DNA of 64,000 bases, from the NCBI GenBank assembly GCA_934045075.1, contig OW203745.1, positions 10,528,373-10,592,372 of the forward strand, given 5' to 3'. Both the position numbers and the translations under genes were made by a program. Below the pieces are notes generated by a model. That model ran no database searches. It saw nothing but the letters and a program-made list of their open reading frames with translations, and was not told the origin of the DNA. This DNA is from Yponomeuta sedellus (Eukaryota; Arthropoda; Insecta; Lepidoptera; Yponomeutidae). Shown piece after piece: positions 30,001 through 39,000 of the stretch; the first letter of the stretch is position 1, and each line of letters opens with the position of its first letter.

Positions 30001-32248
30001 TATGGGTTGGATTGCACCCGTCATTATTAATGCCAAGATTTTTATGCAGCAGCTGTGGAAATCCGGTCTAAACTGGGATGATAATCTGCCCGAGGAGTTG
30101 TTGCGTGGATGGTCTTCCTTTCGAGAAGACCTCACCAACGTAGAGAAAGTGTCGATACCTAGATGGTTAAAAATGAAACGAGAAGATTACGTAGAGCTGC
30201 ACGTATTTGCTGACGCTTCACAAGCAGGATACGCCGCCGCCGTCTATCTGAAATCAAAAAATATTAGTGGAGAAATACAAAGTAATTTAATAACCGCAAA
30301 AACCAAAGTAGCACCGATAGAGAAGGAACTTTCGATTCCAAGGATGGAGTTGTGCGCTGCTCAGCTTGCCTCAAAATTGATATTTGAAGTGTCACAAATT
30401 ATGGAAGTGCCAAAGGAGAACCTGCACGCTTGGTCAGACAGTACAGTTGTACTAGCGTGGATAGCCGGAGAACCAAGTCGTTGGACCACTTTTGTCAGCA
30501 ATAGAGTCTCGGAGATACTTACAGTGCTTGATAGAGAACAATGGAATCATGTGAGTACTTACCAAAATCCTGCTGACTGCGCCTCTCGTGGTACATCAGC
30601 CACAGAGCTGATACAAAACAATTTGTGGTGGCATGGTCCTGAGTTTTTACGCAGAAGGGAGTATGTTAGTCAGAGCTGCAAACATTTCGTAACAAGCGAA
30701 GAAACGAGACCAGTAAAAACTTTGGTAACAACTGTAGCTAAGGAGCAGTTCATTTGGTTACGATTTTCTAACCTAACGAAAATGTTGATAGTGTTATCGT
30801 ACTGTAGAAGAATAGCCAATTACAAAATAGAAAAGGAGAGGAGACCAAAGAACGTAACTACACTTGTAACGCCAAATGAGAGAGAAGAAGTTTTAAAGTT
30901 TTGTGTGAAAGAAACCCAGATCTTACACTTTGGAGAAGAGATAAAACAGCTCGAGGCACGTGAAAGTGTTTCCCCTAGTAGTAAACTCAACACTCTTAGT
31001 CCTTTTGTTGATGATAATGGCATTTTAAGAGTGGGTGGACGTACGCATGAAGCTGAAGCGGGTTTCGATAGGAGGCATCCTATGATATTGCCTAGTGAGA
31101 GTCATATCACTAAGCTGATAGTCGAGGATGCACACCTCAAATCACTTCACGGAGGGCCTCAATTAATGTTGAATTTACTGAGATCAAAATTTTGGATAAT
31201 CAGAGCACGAGATTTGGCCAAAAGATGCTATCGCAAATGTGTTAGGTGTCTGAGATATGCAAAGCAGAATAATAATCCATTTATGGGTCAGATACCAGAG
31301 GCGAGATTGAAACCCATTAGACCTTTCAAGATCTCCGGAGTCGACTTTACGGGTCATATAAACATTAGATTTTCTCCTGGAAGGGGCTCAAAATCGTACA
31401 AAGGGTACATATGTGTTCTGATATGTATGGTTTCCAAAGCGATTCATCTTGAAGCGGTATCAGACCTGACCGCTCAAGGATTTATAGCTGCATTCAGAAG
31501 ATTTGTTGCGAGAAGAGGCCATTGTCAAACTTTATACAGCGATAACGGAACCAATTTTGTTGGTGCCAGCAGAGAATTACGAGAAATGTTTGATCGTTCA
31601 AAGTCACAACTGCCAAATGAAATTGGCAGATTGTTAGCTAATGACGGAACGACGTGGAGCTTCATTCCTCCACATGCTCCTAATTTCGGTGGATTATGGG
31701 AAGCAGGTGTGCGCTCTACAAAGGCTCACTTAAAGAGGGTGATAGGGGACTCTACTTTAACGTTTGAGGAGTTAGCTACCGTTTTAGCTCAAATAGAAGC
31801 GTGTTTGAATTCACGCCCTCTGTCACACTTGAGCAGCTGTTCCGATGATCCTATGCCTTTGACGCCAGGTCATTTTCTTGTAGGAGAGCCACTAATTATT
31901 CTTCCTGATGAAAATTATGATAATACACAAATAACGGGTTTACAGAGGTGGAAGTATACTCAAAAGATGGTTAATGATTTTTGGAGAAAATGGTCGGAAG
32001 AATATCTAGTGACCCTCAATCAGAGATATAAATGGAATGTTAAAAAATCTGAACCTGAAATTGACGATATTGTTATTATTAGAGAGCATAATTTACCGCC
32101 AGCCAAATGGCTGCTAGGAAGAATTGTAGAAAAACACCCTGGTAAAGATAATGTCACAAGAGTTGTTACTATTAAAACAAAAACTGGATTGAGTAAAAGA
32201 CCCTGTAATAAGTTATGTTTTTTGCCTAAGTCAGATACTGATAAGTAA
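27059..32248 (+). CDS. BEL/Pao Gag-Pol polyprotein
   Basis: A single 1729-codon ORF starting at ATG 27059. The order is: gag-like DUF1759 region (about residues 115-265, PQINLPRFSGKYDEW); Cys-rich knuckles (about 346-405, CFNCLSSNHSVRSC and CCRRCGRRHH); aspartic protease with DQGSEVS (D about 460); reverse transcriptase with YYMDD (about 873-877); the BEL-specific A17-type region; RNase H (HVFADASQAGYA); zinc-binding integrase head (HLKSLHGG ... CVRC); integrase catalytic core (DFTGH, SDNGTNF, WEAGV supply D, D, E); and a C-terminal DUF5641-type domain ending CNKLCFLP. All expected catalytic residues are present. Gag and Pol share one frame, as usual in BEL. Probably functional. Confidence 0.95.
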   Translation: MNTFVLSQEDLLERLHKAFTNYKKSPKDRITVSYIESRTESLEKCRDNFEEMHFKIISCLDTAVKKSELPYFKDDLYIQFEDVYIEYKTRLKEDLRKFLKKEPPVAGVSSPTVAEVRLPQINLPRFSGKYDEWESFHDMFLSLIHMNKSLSAVQKLHYLKCSLYGEAEQLLKNIATTDINYEEAWKQLTRRYTNKRFNCNEVMKVLFSQRNLSTESATGIKQLLDTTSACLNSLENLKIETSSWDAIINHLVLTKLDSESRKLWELQVSQTESEQLPTWKQLSKFLETRFRTLEMLDGVKTPHKPLHNNSNAKSSTNKKTFHSTTTEETKDVKNNEKVYNNNEKVCAMCDGAHAIYQCKQFEGQSPEARSEFVQSKGLCFNCLSSNHSVRSCRQSMCCRRCGRRHHLMLHYERVTPQEPEKKVAAHFAAESKESSVLLATAMVRIKSSKDHSLIVRALIDQGSEVSFVTEATTQSLGLKKSFVNGVVSGIGEGQTKTKSMVSFRIESLNNPNFSITMNALVLRNLTSFLPSSETVILDWPLIQNLNLADPKYGSPGKIDIILGADVYGAIIREGLLKHPSANGPIAQNTQFGWILSGPVEGSSSSVERHVVSLHTQVKEDQLLRQFWEIEREPDSIGKGMTREELKCEKFYEETTQRDESGRFIVRLPLKSPNPECLEGNTRDIAMKRLTQLEKRLYKNPKLHEEYQMVIDDYLEQEHMELITEKEQVEKENVVYLPHHAVVREDKETTKVRIVFNASSKGINNVSLNDDLLVGPKLQPDLRHTLMRWRRHRICIVADIKQMYRQVKVDLQDRDYQRILWRENKFEPVQHYRILRLTFGTACAPYLAVKSLQQLAKDEEMKYPKASEITRRDYYMDDLLTGCENPKEAIEIFEQMNELMRAGGFELQKWSTNCGELLNHIKKESLKIDKLVIFKQNDMMKVLGIAWNKNTDEFEYDLPLPEKTEIITKRKVLSDIARLYDPMGWIAPVIINAKIFMQQLWKSGLNWDDNLPEELLRGWSSFREDLTNVEKVSIPRWLKMKREDYVELHVFADASQAGYAAAVYLKSKNISGEIQSNLITAKTKVAPIEKELSIPRMELCAAQLASKLIFEVSQIMEVPKENLHAWSDSTVVLAWIAGEPSRWTTFVSNRVSEILTVLDREQWNHVSTYQNPADCASRGTSATELIQNNLWWHGPEFLRRREYVSQSCKHFVTSEETRPVKTLVTTVAKEQFIWLRFSNLTKMLIVLSYCRRIANYKIEKERRPKNVTTLVTPNEREEVLKFCVKETQILHFGEEIKQLEARESVSPSSKLNTLSPFVDDNGILRVGGRTHEAEAGFDRRHPMILPSESHITKLIVEDAHLKSLHGGPQLMLNLLRSKFWIIRARDLAKRCYRKCVRCLRYAKQNNNPFMGQIPEARLKPIRPFKISGVDFTGHINIRFSPGRGSKSYKGYICVLICMVSKAIHLEAVSDLTAQGFIAAFRRFVARRGHCQTLYSDNGTNFVGASRELREMFDRSKSQLPNEIGRLLANDGTTWSFIPPHAPNFGGLWEAGVRSTKAHLKRVIGDSTLTFEELATVLAQIEACLNSRPLSHLSSCSDDPMPLTPGHFLVGEPLIILPDENYDNTQITGLQRWKYTQKMVNDFWRKWSEEYLVTLNQRYKWNVKKSEPEIDDIVIIREHNLPPAKWLLGRIVEKHPGKDNVTRVVTIKTKTGLSKRPCNKLCFLPKSDTDK

Positions 32249-32420
32249 GTTCTGTTATATGTTACTTTACCTTTTAAGATTATATTAATATGTTGTATTA
32301 GCTAATAGTTGCCATACAAAGATGTAAGTTTCCTTATTTTAGTGAAGATTATGTACGTGAGAGGATTTTAACTAATTGCATACTGTTTGTTGGATCCTTT
32401 GTTAAAGAACAAGGTTCTTT

Positions 32421-32431
32421 GGTGGGCGGGA
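32421..32431 (+). other. BEL polypurine tract
   Basis: GGTGGGCGGGA abuts the 3' LTR and is the expected plus-strand primer. Confidence 0.75.
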
Positions 32432-32604
32432 TGTTTGAAAACTTTAGTTTAGTTTACATGTTGTCCACTAGATGGCGCTATTGTCACTCTACATCGCAGT
32501 AGGGTTATGTCTTCTGTGTAAGGATATATACCATGCTTGTCGAATTAATAAATGTTGGCTTTTTGATAGTAGCAGTGCGCGTTTTATTCGCCTCCGCAGC
32601 GACA
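32432..32604 (+). repeat. BEL/Pao 3' LTR
   Basis: 173 bp, read as identical to the 5' LTR at every position. Confidence 0.95.
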
Positions 32605-32680
32605 GCCACTGTCAAGCGGGTAAAAACCAAAGGAGATTGACCATTTTGGACCAAATGCTGCCCAGGCGTGGGAGTAATTT
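32605..32680 (+). pseudogene. LINE relic, 3' piece (continuation after BEL)
   Basis: After removal of BEL and one GCCAC, the frame from 26190 continues for about ten codons to TGA at about 32638. GACCATTTTGGACCAAATGC here reappears inverted at 33508-33557 with a 9-bp insertion. Confidence 0.5.
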
Positions 32681-33500
32681 TTTATTTTACCTTACATAAA
32701 AGGGTATTTAAGAAAAATAATTAAAAAAAAAACATCCACGAGGTTGTGTAGTACCTAATAATATATCTTATGGTTTTTGTAGCACTTTAACTTTTGATAT
32801 TTCATTTTTTTATAATATTTACGTTGTTGTTTAATATTATTATCTTATTTATTCTTCCTCTAGTCAGGTCCCGACCTCGCAAGTATCGCTCGAAGCAAGT
32901 TTTTTGTATGTTGACAGCTTTGTATAGCGCTGTCTCTTTTTTCAATTCCAAGACAAGTTGATCGAATGGTACGGTACAAAATCACAGCGAGATTTGAGAG
33001 AAATTAAAAGTCTCGCTTCCTAATATTCAGATGTGTATGTGTCTGTCTCTTTCGCGCACGGTGAGTGAGAATACCTGTTACTCTGTACCTGCTCGGAACG
33101 ATCGGCAGTTGTGCTCACGTTGTTTGCCTAGTTTGGTTTTTGGGGTGGGCTAGGCACGAAGACGTTGTAAGGCGGTCTGCTTTATTTTTAGATTCAATAA
33201 TTATAGATGACGATGAGGATGATTGATTAGGTATCATTAATGTTTACATCATGATCATGTGACGAATAAATGATTGATTTATTATAGCACCATCCTTAGC
33301 AAGTGTTATAATAGTAATAAATAATCCATTGTTCACAATATACCGTGTTTTATTTCAATAAAACAGCTGTTGGTTATGATTTTTCGTCAATGTAAATCCT
33401 ATGAAAAATATTTTTTTTCTCAGTACTCCTCGGATAGATTCTAAAGCGCTTTGGGTTACAGTCTGGTATTAGTCTAAGGAACATTATGTACCATGTTTCA
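32681..33500. other. Stretch with no recognised feature
   Basis: AT-rich intergenic DNA; no gene supported. Confidence 0.35.
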
Positions 33501-34379
33501 ATATTGGGCAGCACTTGGTCCAACGTTCATACAAAAATGGTCAATCTCCTTTGCAAATAAATTCGGTGAATTCTCTCATTCATTTACAACAGGGTCCACA
33601 AGATCTGCGATCTCAGCAACAGTGACTATTTCACCTATTATCAAACGGAGGATATCCTCAGAGTTATATCCTGAGTTCCTGTTATAATATTGTATAATAT
33701 TTAATTGTATTTATTATATTCTATCGTATTGTATTACATTCTATTGTATTACACCACACCACATTACACTACACCACCACTCTACAATCTTGTTGCATGC
33801 TTTAAACAAATGTTATTTATGGCATTCAATTTTGTTAATAATGTGTTAATGTCTGCCTTACCATTGCGAAATAGTTAAACTGTAAATGTATTTCTGGTAT
33901 CCCACAATACAAGCTTGCTTAGTGTGGGGCCACAGATAAAGTGATTGCACTATTGAATTACTCTTATTATTTTAATCTAATAAGGAAACCTGATGTCAAT
34001 CCATTGTGTGAAAAATCTTTGCTGAAATAAATAATTTTGAATTTTTTGGATTTGAATTTTGAGTGTCTAGTGGTATAAATAAAAATCTTTGTTGTTGCAA
34101 CCTAACAAACATTTGCCAACGTTGGTCATTGTTTCGGCGCTCTACCTAGCTGATCAAACGATTTTTACTTACAGAAATATCGAGCCGTATCGCACAGTGT
34201 AAAATTGATCAAGAAGGAACGTTATCTGCGGCTGTAGCGCTTAATCTGCATTTCTCTAAGACTATTCCTGAATGAAGTAAGATCCTAATCTACATTGGAA
34301 GATTTCCAAGAACCATCGTGGTAGTTATTAAAATTTCCACGATAAGTTATAAATACTCGATAAGACCGCCAATTGTATA
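33501..34379. other. Repeat-like stretch without identifiable coding
   Basis: Begins with the inverted partner of 32629-32667. It then carries ATT-rich decayed repeats (ATTGTATTACATTCTATTG) and a CCCACAATACAAGCTTGC ... AGTGTGGGGCCAC hairpin (about 33901-33934). Probably LINE 3' UTR debris. Confidence 0.35.
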
Positions 34380-34441
34380 ACATTACTTAGATTTAAGAAT
34401 CATGGTTGTAATATTTTTTCTGGTCGTGCAATAAAGTGTTC

Positions 34442-34477
<36 letters not shown>

Positions 34478-34481
34478 CTCG
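34380..34481 (+). repeat. Retroposon 3' tail with (TATC)n microsatellite
   Basis: GCAATAAAGTGTTCTCTATC followed by about ten TATC repeats to 34481. Same ending as at 22.1 and 44.1 kb. Confidence 0.65.
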
Positions 34482-35221
34482 GGTCTACGGGTCTAAAGTT
34501 AATTTTTGAAAAGATTTCTGCCGTTTATAAACTGACATTTCACTTGAAATGCTACTTCAAAAGATGAACTCGTTGATGGCAGAATGAACGAAGAATTTAC
34601 CGTTGAAATAAAAGATAACATTTAAATCTTAATTACGTTCATGGGCACTTTCCCGGTATTCACGATCTTAGAACATTCGGATCGAGTGACTTGAGCTACA
34701 AAGGTGCTACTCGTATTGCGTCCACCGGACATCTAATAAAAAAAAATTACTTAGATTAAATCGTTTTTTTTTTCACTCGGATCGCGCTCTACTTGTCTTT
34801 GCTACTAAGACGAAATCGCAAAAATAAATTGGCGCCAATAGTAGAAACAGACAGTGAAACGTGAAAGGCAGTGAACTATTGATGTTTGTGAAGTTTAATG
34901 AAGCTGTGCAAGTGTGGCGAAATGTATGGTTTTTCTTTGCCATGACCAAACTATTCTTTGTCTTTTCTTTTTATACTTTTTTGTGAAGTTTTATGACGCT
35001 GTGGAAGTGTTATGAATAGTATGGTTTTTCTTTGCCATGACTAAACTATTCTTTCTCTCTTCTTTTTATACTTTTATCATTCAAAGTTCGACAAAACATA
35101 TTTGAGTCCGCTTTTATTCATTGCAGAATAAAATTTTTGGTCATTTTTGGTATGGCGAGCTTGCAATTGAACTCCCATAAACCGAATCAAAATCTGCATT
35201 CACTAAGATGTGTGTACACCA
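34482..35221. other. Unassigned stretch with a local duplication
   Basis: No gene. An ~80-bp segment is directly duplicated with changes: GTGAAGTTTAATGAAGCTGTG ... TTTTTATACTTTTTTGTG at about 34889 and GTGAAGTTTTATGACGCTGTG at about 34983. Confidence 0.45.
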
Positions 35222-35306
35222 CGTCCCCACTGCTGGGGCACGGGTCTCTTTCTGCATCGCAGGAAGGTTAGGCCATACTCCACCACGGGGGCCAAGTCCG
35301 GGTCTG
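35222..35306 (-). mobile_element. 5S-derived SINE, 3' fragment (copy 8, minus)
   Basis: GTCCCCACTGCTGGGGCACG ... CGCAGGAAGGTTAGGCCATA ... GGGGGCCAAGTCCGGG. Confidence 0.75.
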
Positions 35307-35647
35307 CTTTTTACATAAGATTGTTAAAGTTCGGTAACCTGTAATGTAAACAAATGACATTCAAGTCATAAAACAAGGAAAAATAACTGTATTCTAGTGA
35401 TAAAATCTTAAATAAGAACAAAACAGTTTATTTCAAAGGGCACAGAATATGTTACTACTAAATAAATACTAAGGACTGTATTTGTAAAGCGCTGTTACCT
35501 CTGATATTTAGATTTTTTGTTATGTAAATGTGTTTATGCGTTCTCAAATTACCACTTCAATATGCTTTTCTGAAGATTACGTCAACTTGATGAGTGGTCT
35601 GACTTTAATTTCTTTAATTACTTGGTTTAACTGCGTTGTTTCGTCGT
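35307..35647. other. Stretch with no recognised feature
   Basis: Nothing identified. Confidence 0.35.
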
Positions 35648-35855
35648 CGTCGTCAGGCTATACTAGTCCACTGCTGGACATAGCCTTCCCCTAATGAGCG
35701 ACATAGCGTCCTGTCTTCAGCTTGCCGCATCCAGCATCTGCCTGCAGTTTTGCGCAGATCGTCATCCCACCTAGTCGGAGGGCGTCCTACACTACGTTTG
35801 CCCAGTCGCGGTCTTCACTCAAGGACACGTTTACTCCAACGGTTGTCGGTTCTTT
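35648..35855 (-). pseudogene. LINE reverse-transcriptase C-terminal relic (minus)
   Basis: The minus strand encodes RPPTRWDDDLRK, TAGRCWMRQAEDR and GEGYVQQWT, then a stop and a GACGACGACG tail. This is the standard C-terminus of RTE/R1-like lepidopteran LINEs. 5'-truncated. Confidence 0.75.
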
Positions 35856-35959
35856 GGCAAAATAATTCAAACTTGACTGGACTGCTGCGTCCAGTCAAGT
35901 TTGGTACAACGTTACGGTACAATGAAGACTATTCTATTTATCTTAACTTGTTTAAAGCG

Positions 35960-36030
35960 TTATTTTAACATGAATTCACCAATGTTTACATCCAGTGCTT
36001 TTAGAATGGATTCAGTATCGTAAGGAATAT
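35960..36030 (-). CDS. Aldehyde oxidase exon 14 (terminal)
   Basis: Follows a TTTCAG acceptor. Starting with two bases that complete a codon from exon 13, it reads [17 protein letters not shown] and EFMLK, then TAA (35960-35962). It matches the usual insect C-terminus (IPYD ... AL ... I). Confidence 0.9.
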
Positions 36031-39000
36031 CTGAAATACGAGAAAACACCATTTAGGGAAACTTAAAAGTAGATGATAAAATGTAAAAAAAAACTTCATA
36101 AAATAATAAATAAAAACATAAAGAGTGCAAAAAAGTAAGAGTGCACTATACCTATATCGATCCAAACATTAGGATCGTTCTCTGATTCCTTTGTGGACTC
36201 CACGATGCATTGACGTAGTGCATGTGAAATGCCGTGGGCTATGCAGATTCCACATTCACCAACACCTGGAAACGATATTTAGCTTCTATGTTCATTTATT
36301 GTATTAATTAGAAGACATAGTGACTATAAAATAAGATATAATCTTCGATCTTACTGGATAAATCAGCTTTCGTCAGAGTGTAACAATTGCAAAAAAATAT
36401 ATCTAAATAGTATAAAAGTAAAATTAATCCAATATGTAAAAATCTCGTATTACGATGTTATTGAACTCCTCCTATAAACGGCTTCACCAATTTTGACGAA
36501 TTATTTTGTGTATATTTGGTACAACACATTTTAAACATTCGCGAGTTGAAGACATTGTTAGAATATTTTCGGGGATTAATCGCGTAGTAATTTATTGCTA
36601 TTTTACCTCGACGTTTCGACGACGTTACAGTCATCGTGGTTACGAAAAGACTGATGGCTAGTGCCCCCTGGCATCTTCGGCTGATAAGGTTTCAGACTGC
36701 CTTCAATCAGCCATCACAAAACACTATTAGGGTTGCGACACTACACTGATAATGTCGGACGATAAGCCATGCGACTTTTTTCGACTCGAACTCATCTTGA
36801 TGACCGGATCCCACGTTTGCGACAGTTTGTAACCACATTCCCGGTTGAAATTTTTGTGTTTCTTAATTTCAACTGCTTCACGCATAATTCGGCTATAATT
36901 ATGGCGATCGTTGGAAAGTACCGATGGTTTGTGTAATTCTATCCAGTGGTTTGATGCTGATTCAAGTAGAAGTTCCGCTATCGTTGACATTGTCACCTGG
37001 CGGTTTTTGTCAGCTGCGATATGTTCCTTGACTCTTTCAGCAATGGTCCGCTAAGTTTGTCCGATATAATAACTACAGCAACTGGAATTGACTTTGTACA
37101 CACTGGTGTTTGATAGGGTATGGTGTCTTTGACTGTTCCTACTTGGCTGCTATCTTGAGTAGTGGAGTAAAAGCTGTGTCGATTGTATCTTTAGCAAAGA
37201 ACCGACTTTGCCTGTCACTCCAGGACACACGTCACTTTATCCGCTTCGATAAGGCACAAGTATTGTCCAACGACAAGCTTTATGTGCCACAAAAAATGCG
37301 CGAGGCTATTGAAATAAGTCGCCACCCGAATTTCAATAGAGACAGTGGATGGGCTCTTCCGCCGGCCTGGAAACCGGTTCTACAAAAGTGCAGTGATAGT
37401 GAATATCGAAATCGAGACTGCAAGAACGAAGATGTCGTGAGCTGTGTCTGTGCCATCATGCCTAGTGACATTGACGACGTGAAAGCAGTAGGCGCTGCGG
37501 CGCAACCCAGCGGGAATCCCCCGCAGCCAGTGTCGGCACCCGCCCCACCTATCTCGGCGCGGGCGCGCCGCGCGCTTGCCCGTAGTGTGAGACGAGCAAC
37601 CGACGACGCGAGCTCCGTCTCTGCTCACCATGATTAAGCTCTGCGAATCGGAGCAAAACCTGGTCGGACTTTTCCGATATAACAACACCCGTAAGTAGAT
37701 CCGGACTAAACGTCTATAATGTGTTGTGCTTACGAAAGTTTTAGTTCAAAAATGGGATTTATTCATGAGCTGGATAGATAGAAGGAAAAGCTGAAGTAAA
37801 TGTATTGTATTCTTTTCAAAAATATCATATTAGGAATCTATTGAATAAATCTGCTTGCCCATTCAAGGCTATTTTTTCAGTAAAAACCGTGATAAATTAA
37901 AGTGAACCTATCACCATGCTTAGCATTAAACAATTAATTTTTTTTGGGTCGTTCCAGAACAATTTTAAAACATCTCACCTTTTTGTCCCGACTGCGCCTT
38001 TAGGATTTGTACTATTGGGCCTCAAACTCACTCTGAAGTCTACAGGTATATCCAGAGCCAAAGGAACATGGTAATTAAGCGATCGGTTTGTTAGTAGCTT
38101 GCCGGTTTTCTTGTCAAACACAAGTTTTTCGCTAGTAAAGTACCCAAGGCCTTGAATGTACGCTCCTTCAATCTGGAGAAGCGATTGCAATTAGACTAAG
38201 GATTTAAAATGCGATTGCACTTTTCTGTCCTTAGACCATGTTTATCCATGACTATTTGATCTCCATTGAAAAGTCAAACATTGAATACTTTAGAAAAAGT
38301 AAATTAAACCATAGATCAACAAGTAATCTCTGCTATGCAATGTACCTGTTGTCATAATAAATTCTACTTATGTATATGCTCATGTTTCAAACCAAAAAGA
38401 TGAATTTCCCTGGTTTGAAAACCAGGGAAATTAACTAACACCATTAATGGTGCAAATAGCACTGCCATATTTTAAATCCTTTGCACTATGAATGTTGCAA
38501 ATGATACCCATATTTAAATATCTAACACCATCAATGATGCAAATAAAACTACTTTCTATTTAGTATCTGAACTTTTGTAGTTTAACAAATAATATATTTG
38601 TACGTCTTACCTGGCCTATATCAATATTAGGATTGGTACTTAGTCCAACGTCTTCCAAAATATCCACTCTCAATATTTCATATCGACTAGTCAAAATATC
38701 TAGCTGCACTTCCAAGATAGCGACAGCCAATGCATTATAATCATCCCAAACGGGTTCCTTCCTTTTGTTCATAAAAGAGGCTGTTAGGTCTATTTCATCT
38801 TTTTTCGCTTTCTGGATCAGATCTACCCAAGTTGGATTCGACATTTTCTCCTTGACTGGTTGTAGTCTTTTGATCAAAATTTCACATGCTTTTTGTACTG
38901 AATAGCACACTGATTCACTGGTAACACTCGACGCAGTGTTTGAGTCACCTGCTGCCAGAAACGTGTCACTAGGAAGAACAGTTACCAAATCTAATGGTAT

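Larger units (their letters stand above)
26411..32604 (+). mobile_element. Intact BEL/Pao LTR retrotransposon
   Basis: Complete element: 173-bp LTRs (26411-26583 and 32432-32604) starting TG and ending CA, primer site, one long gag-pol ORF, purine tract and TSD. I read no differences between the two LTRs, so insertion is recent. The ORF has no stops or visible frameshift, so the copy may be active. It lies in a LINE relic on the same strand, and no host gene is interrupted. There is no env-like ORF. Confidence 0.95.
26406..32609 (+). repeat. 5-bp target site duplication of the BEL element
   Basis: GCCAC occurs at 26406-26410, immediately before the 5' LTR, and at 32605-32609, immediately after the 3' LTR. 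Five bases fits the usual 4-6 bp of BEL/Pao integrases. Confidence 0.9.
36031..37978 (-). other. Aldehyde oxidase introns 12-13 (with exon 13) hosting Penelope-like fragments
   Basis: The interval between exon 12 and exon 14 contains exon 13 (36152-36265) and, in the large intron 36266-37978, two opposed Penelope-like pieces. The remaining intron sequence is AT-rich and featureless. Confidence 0.8.
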
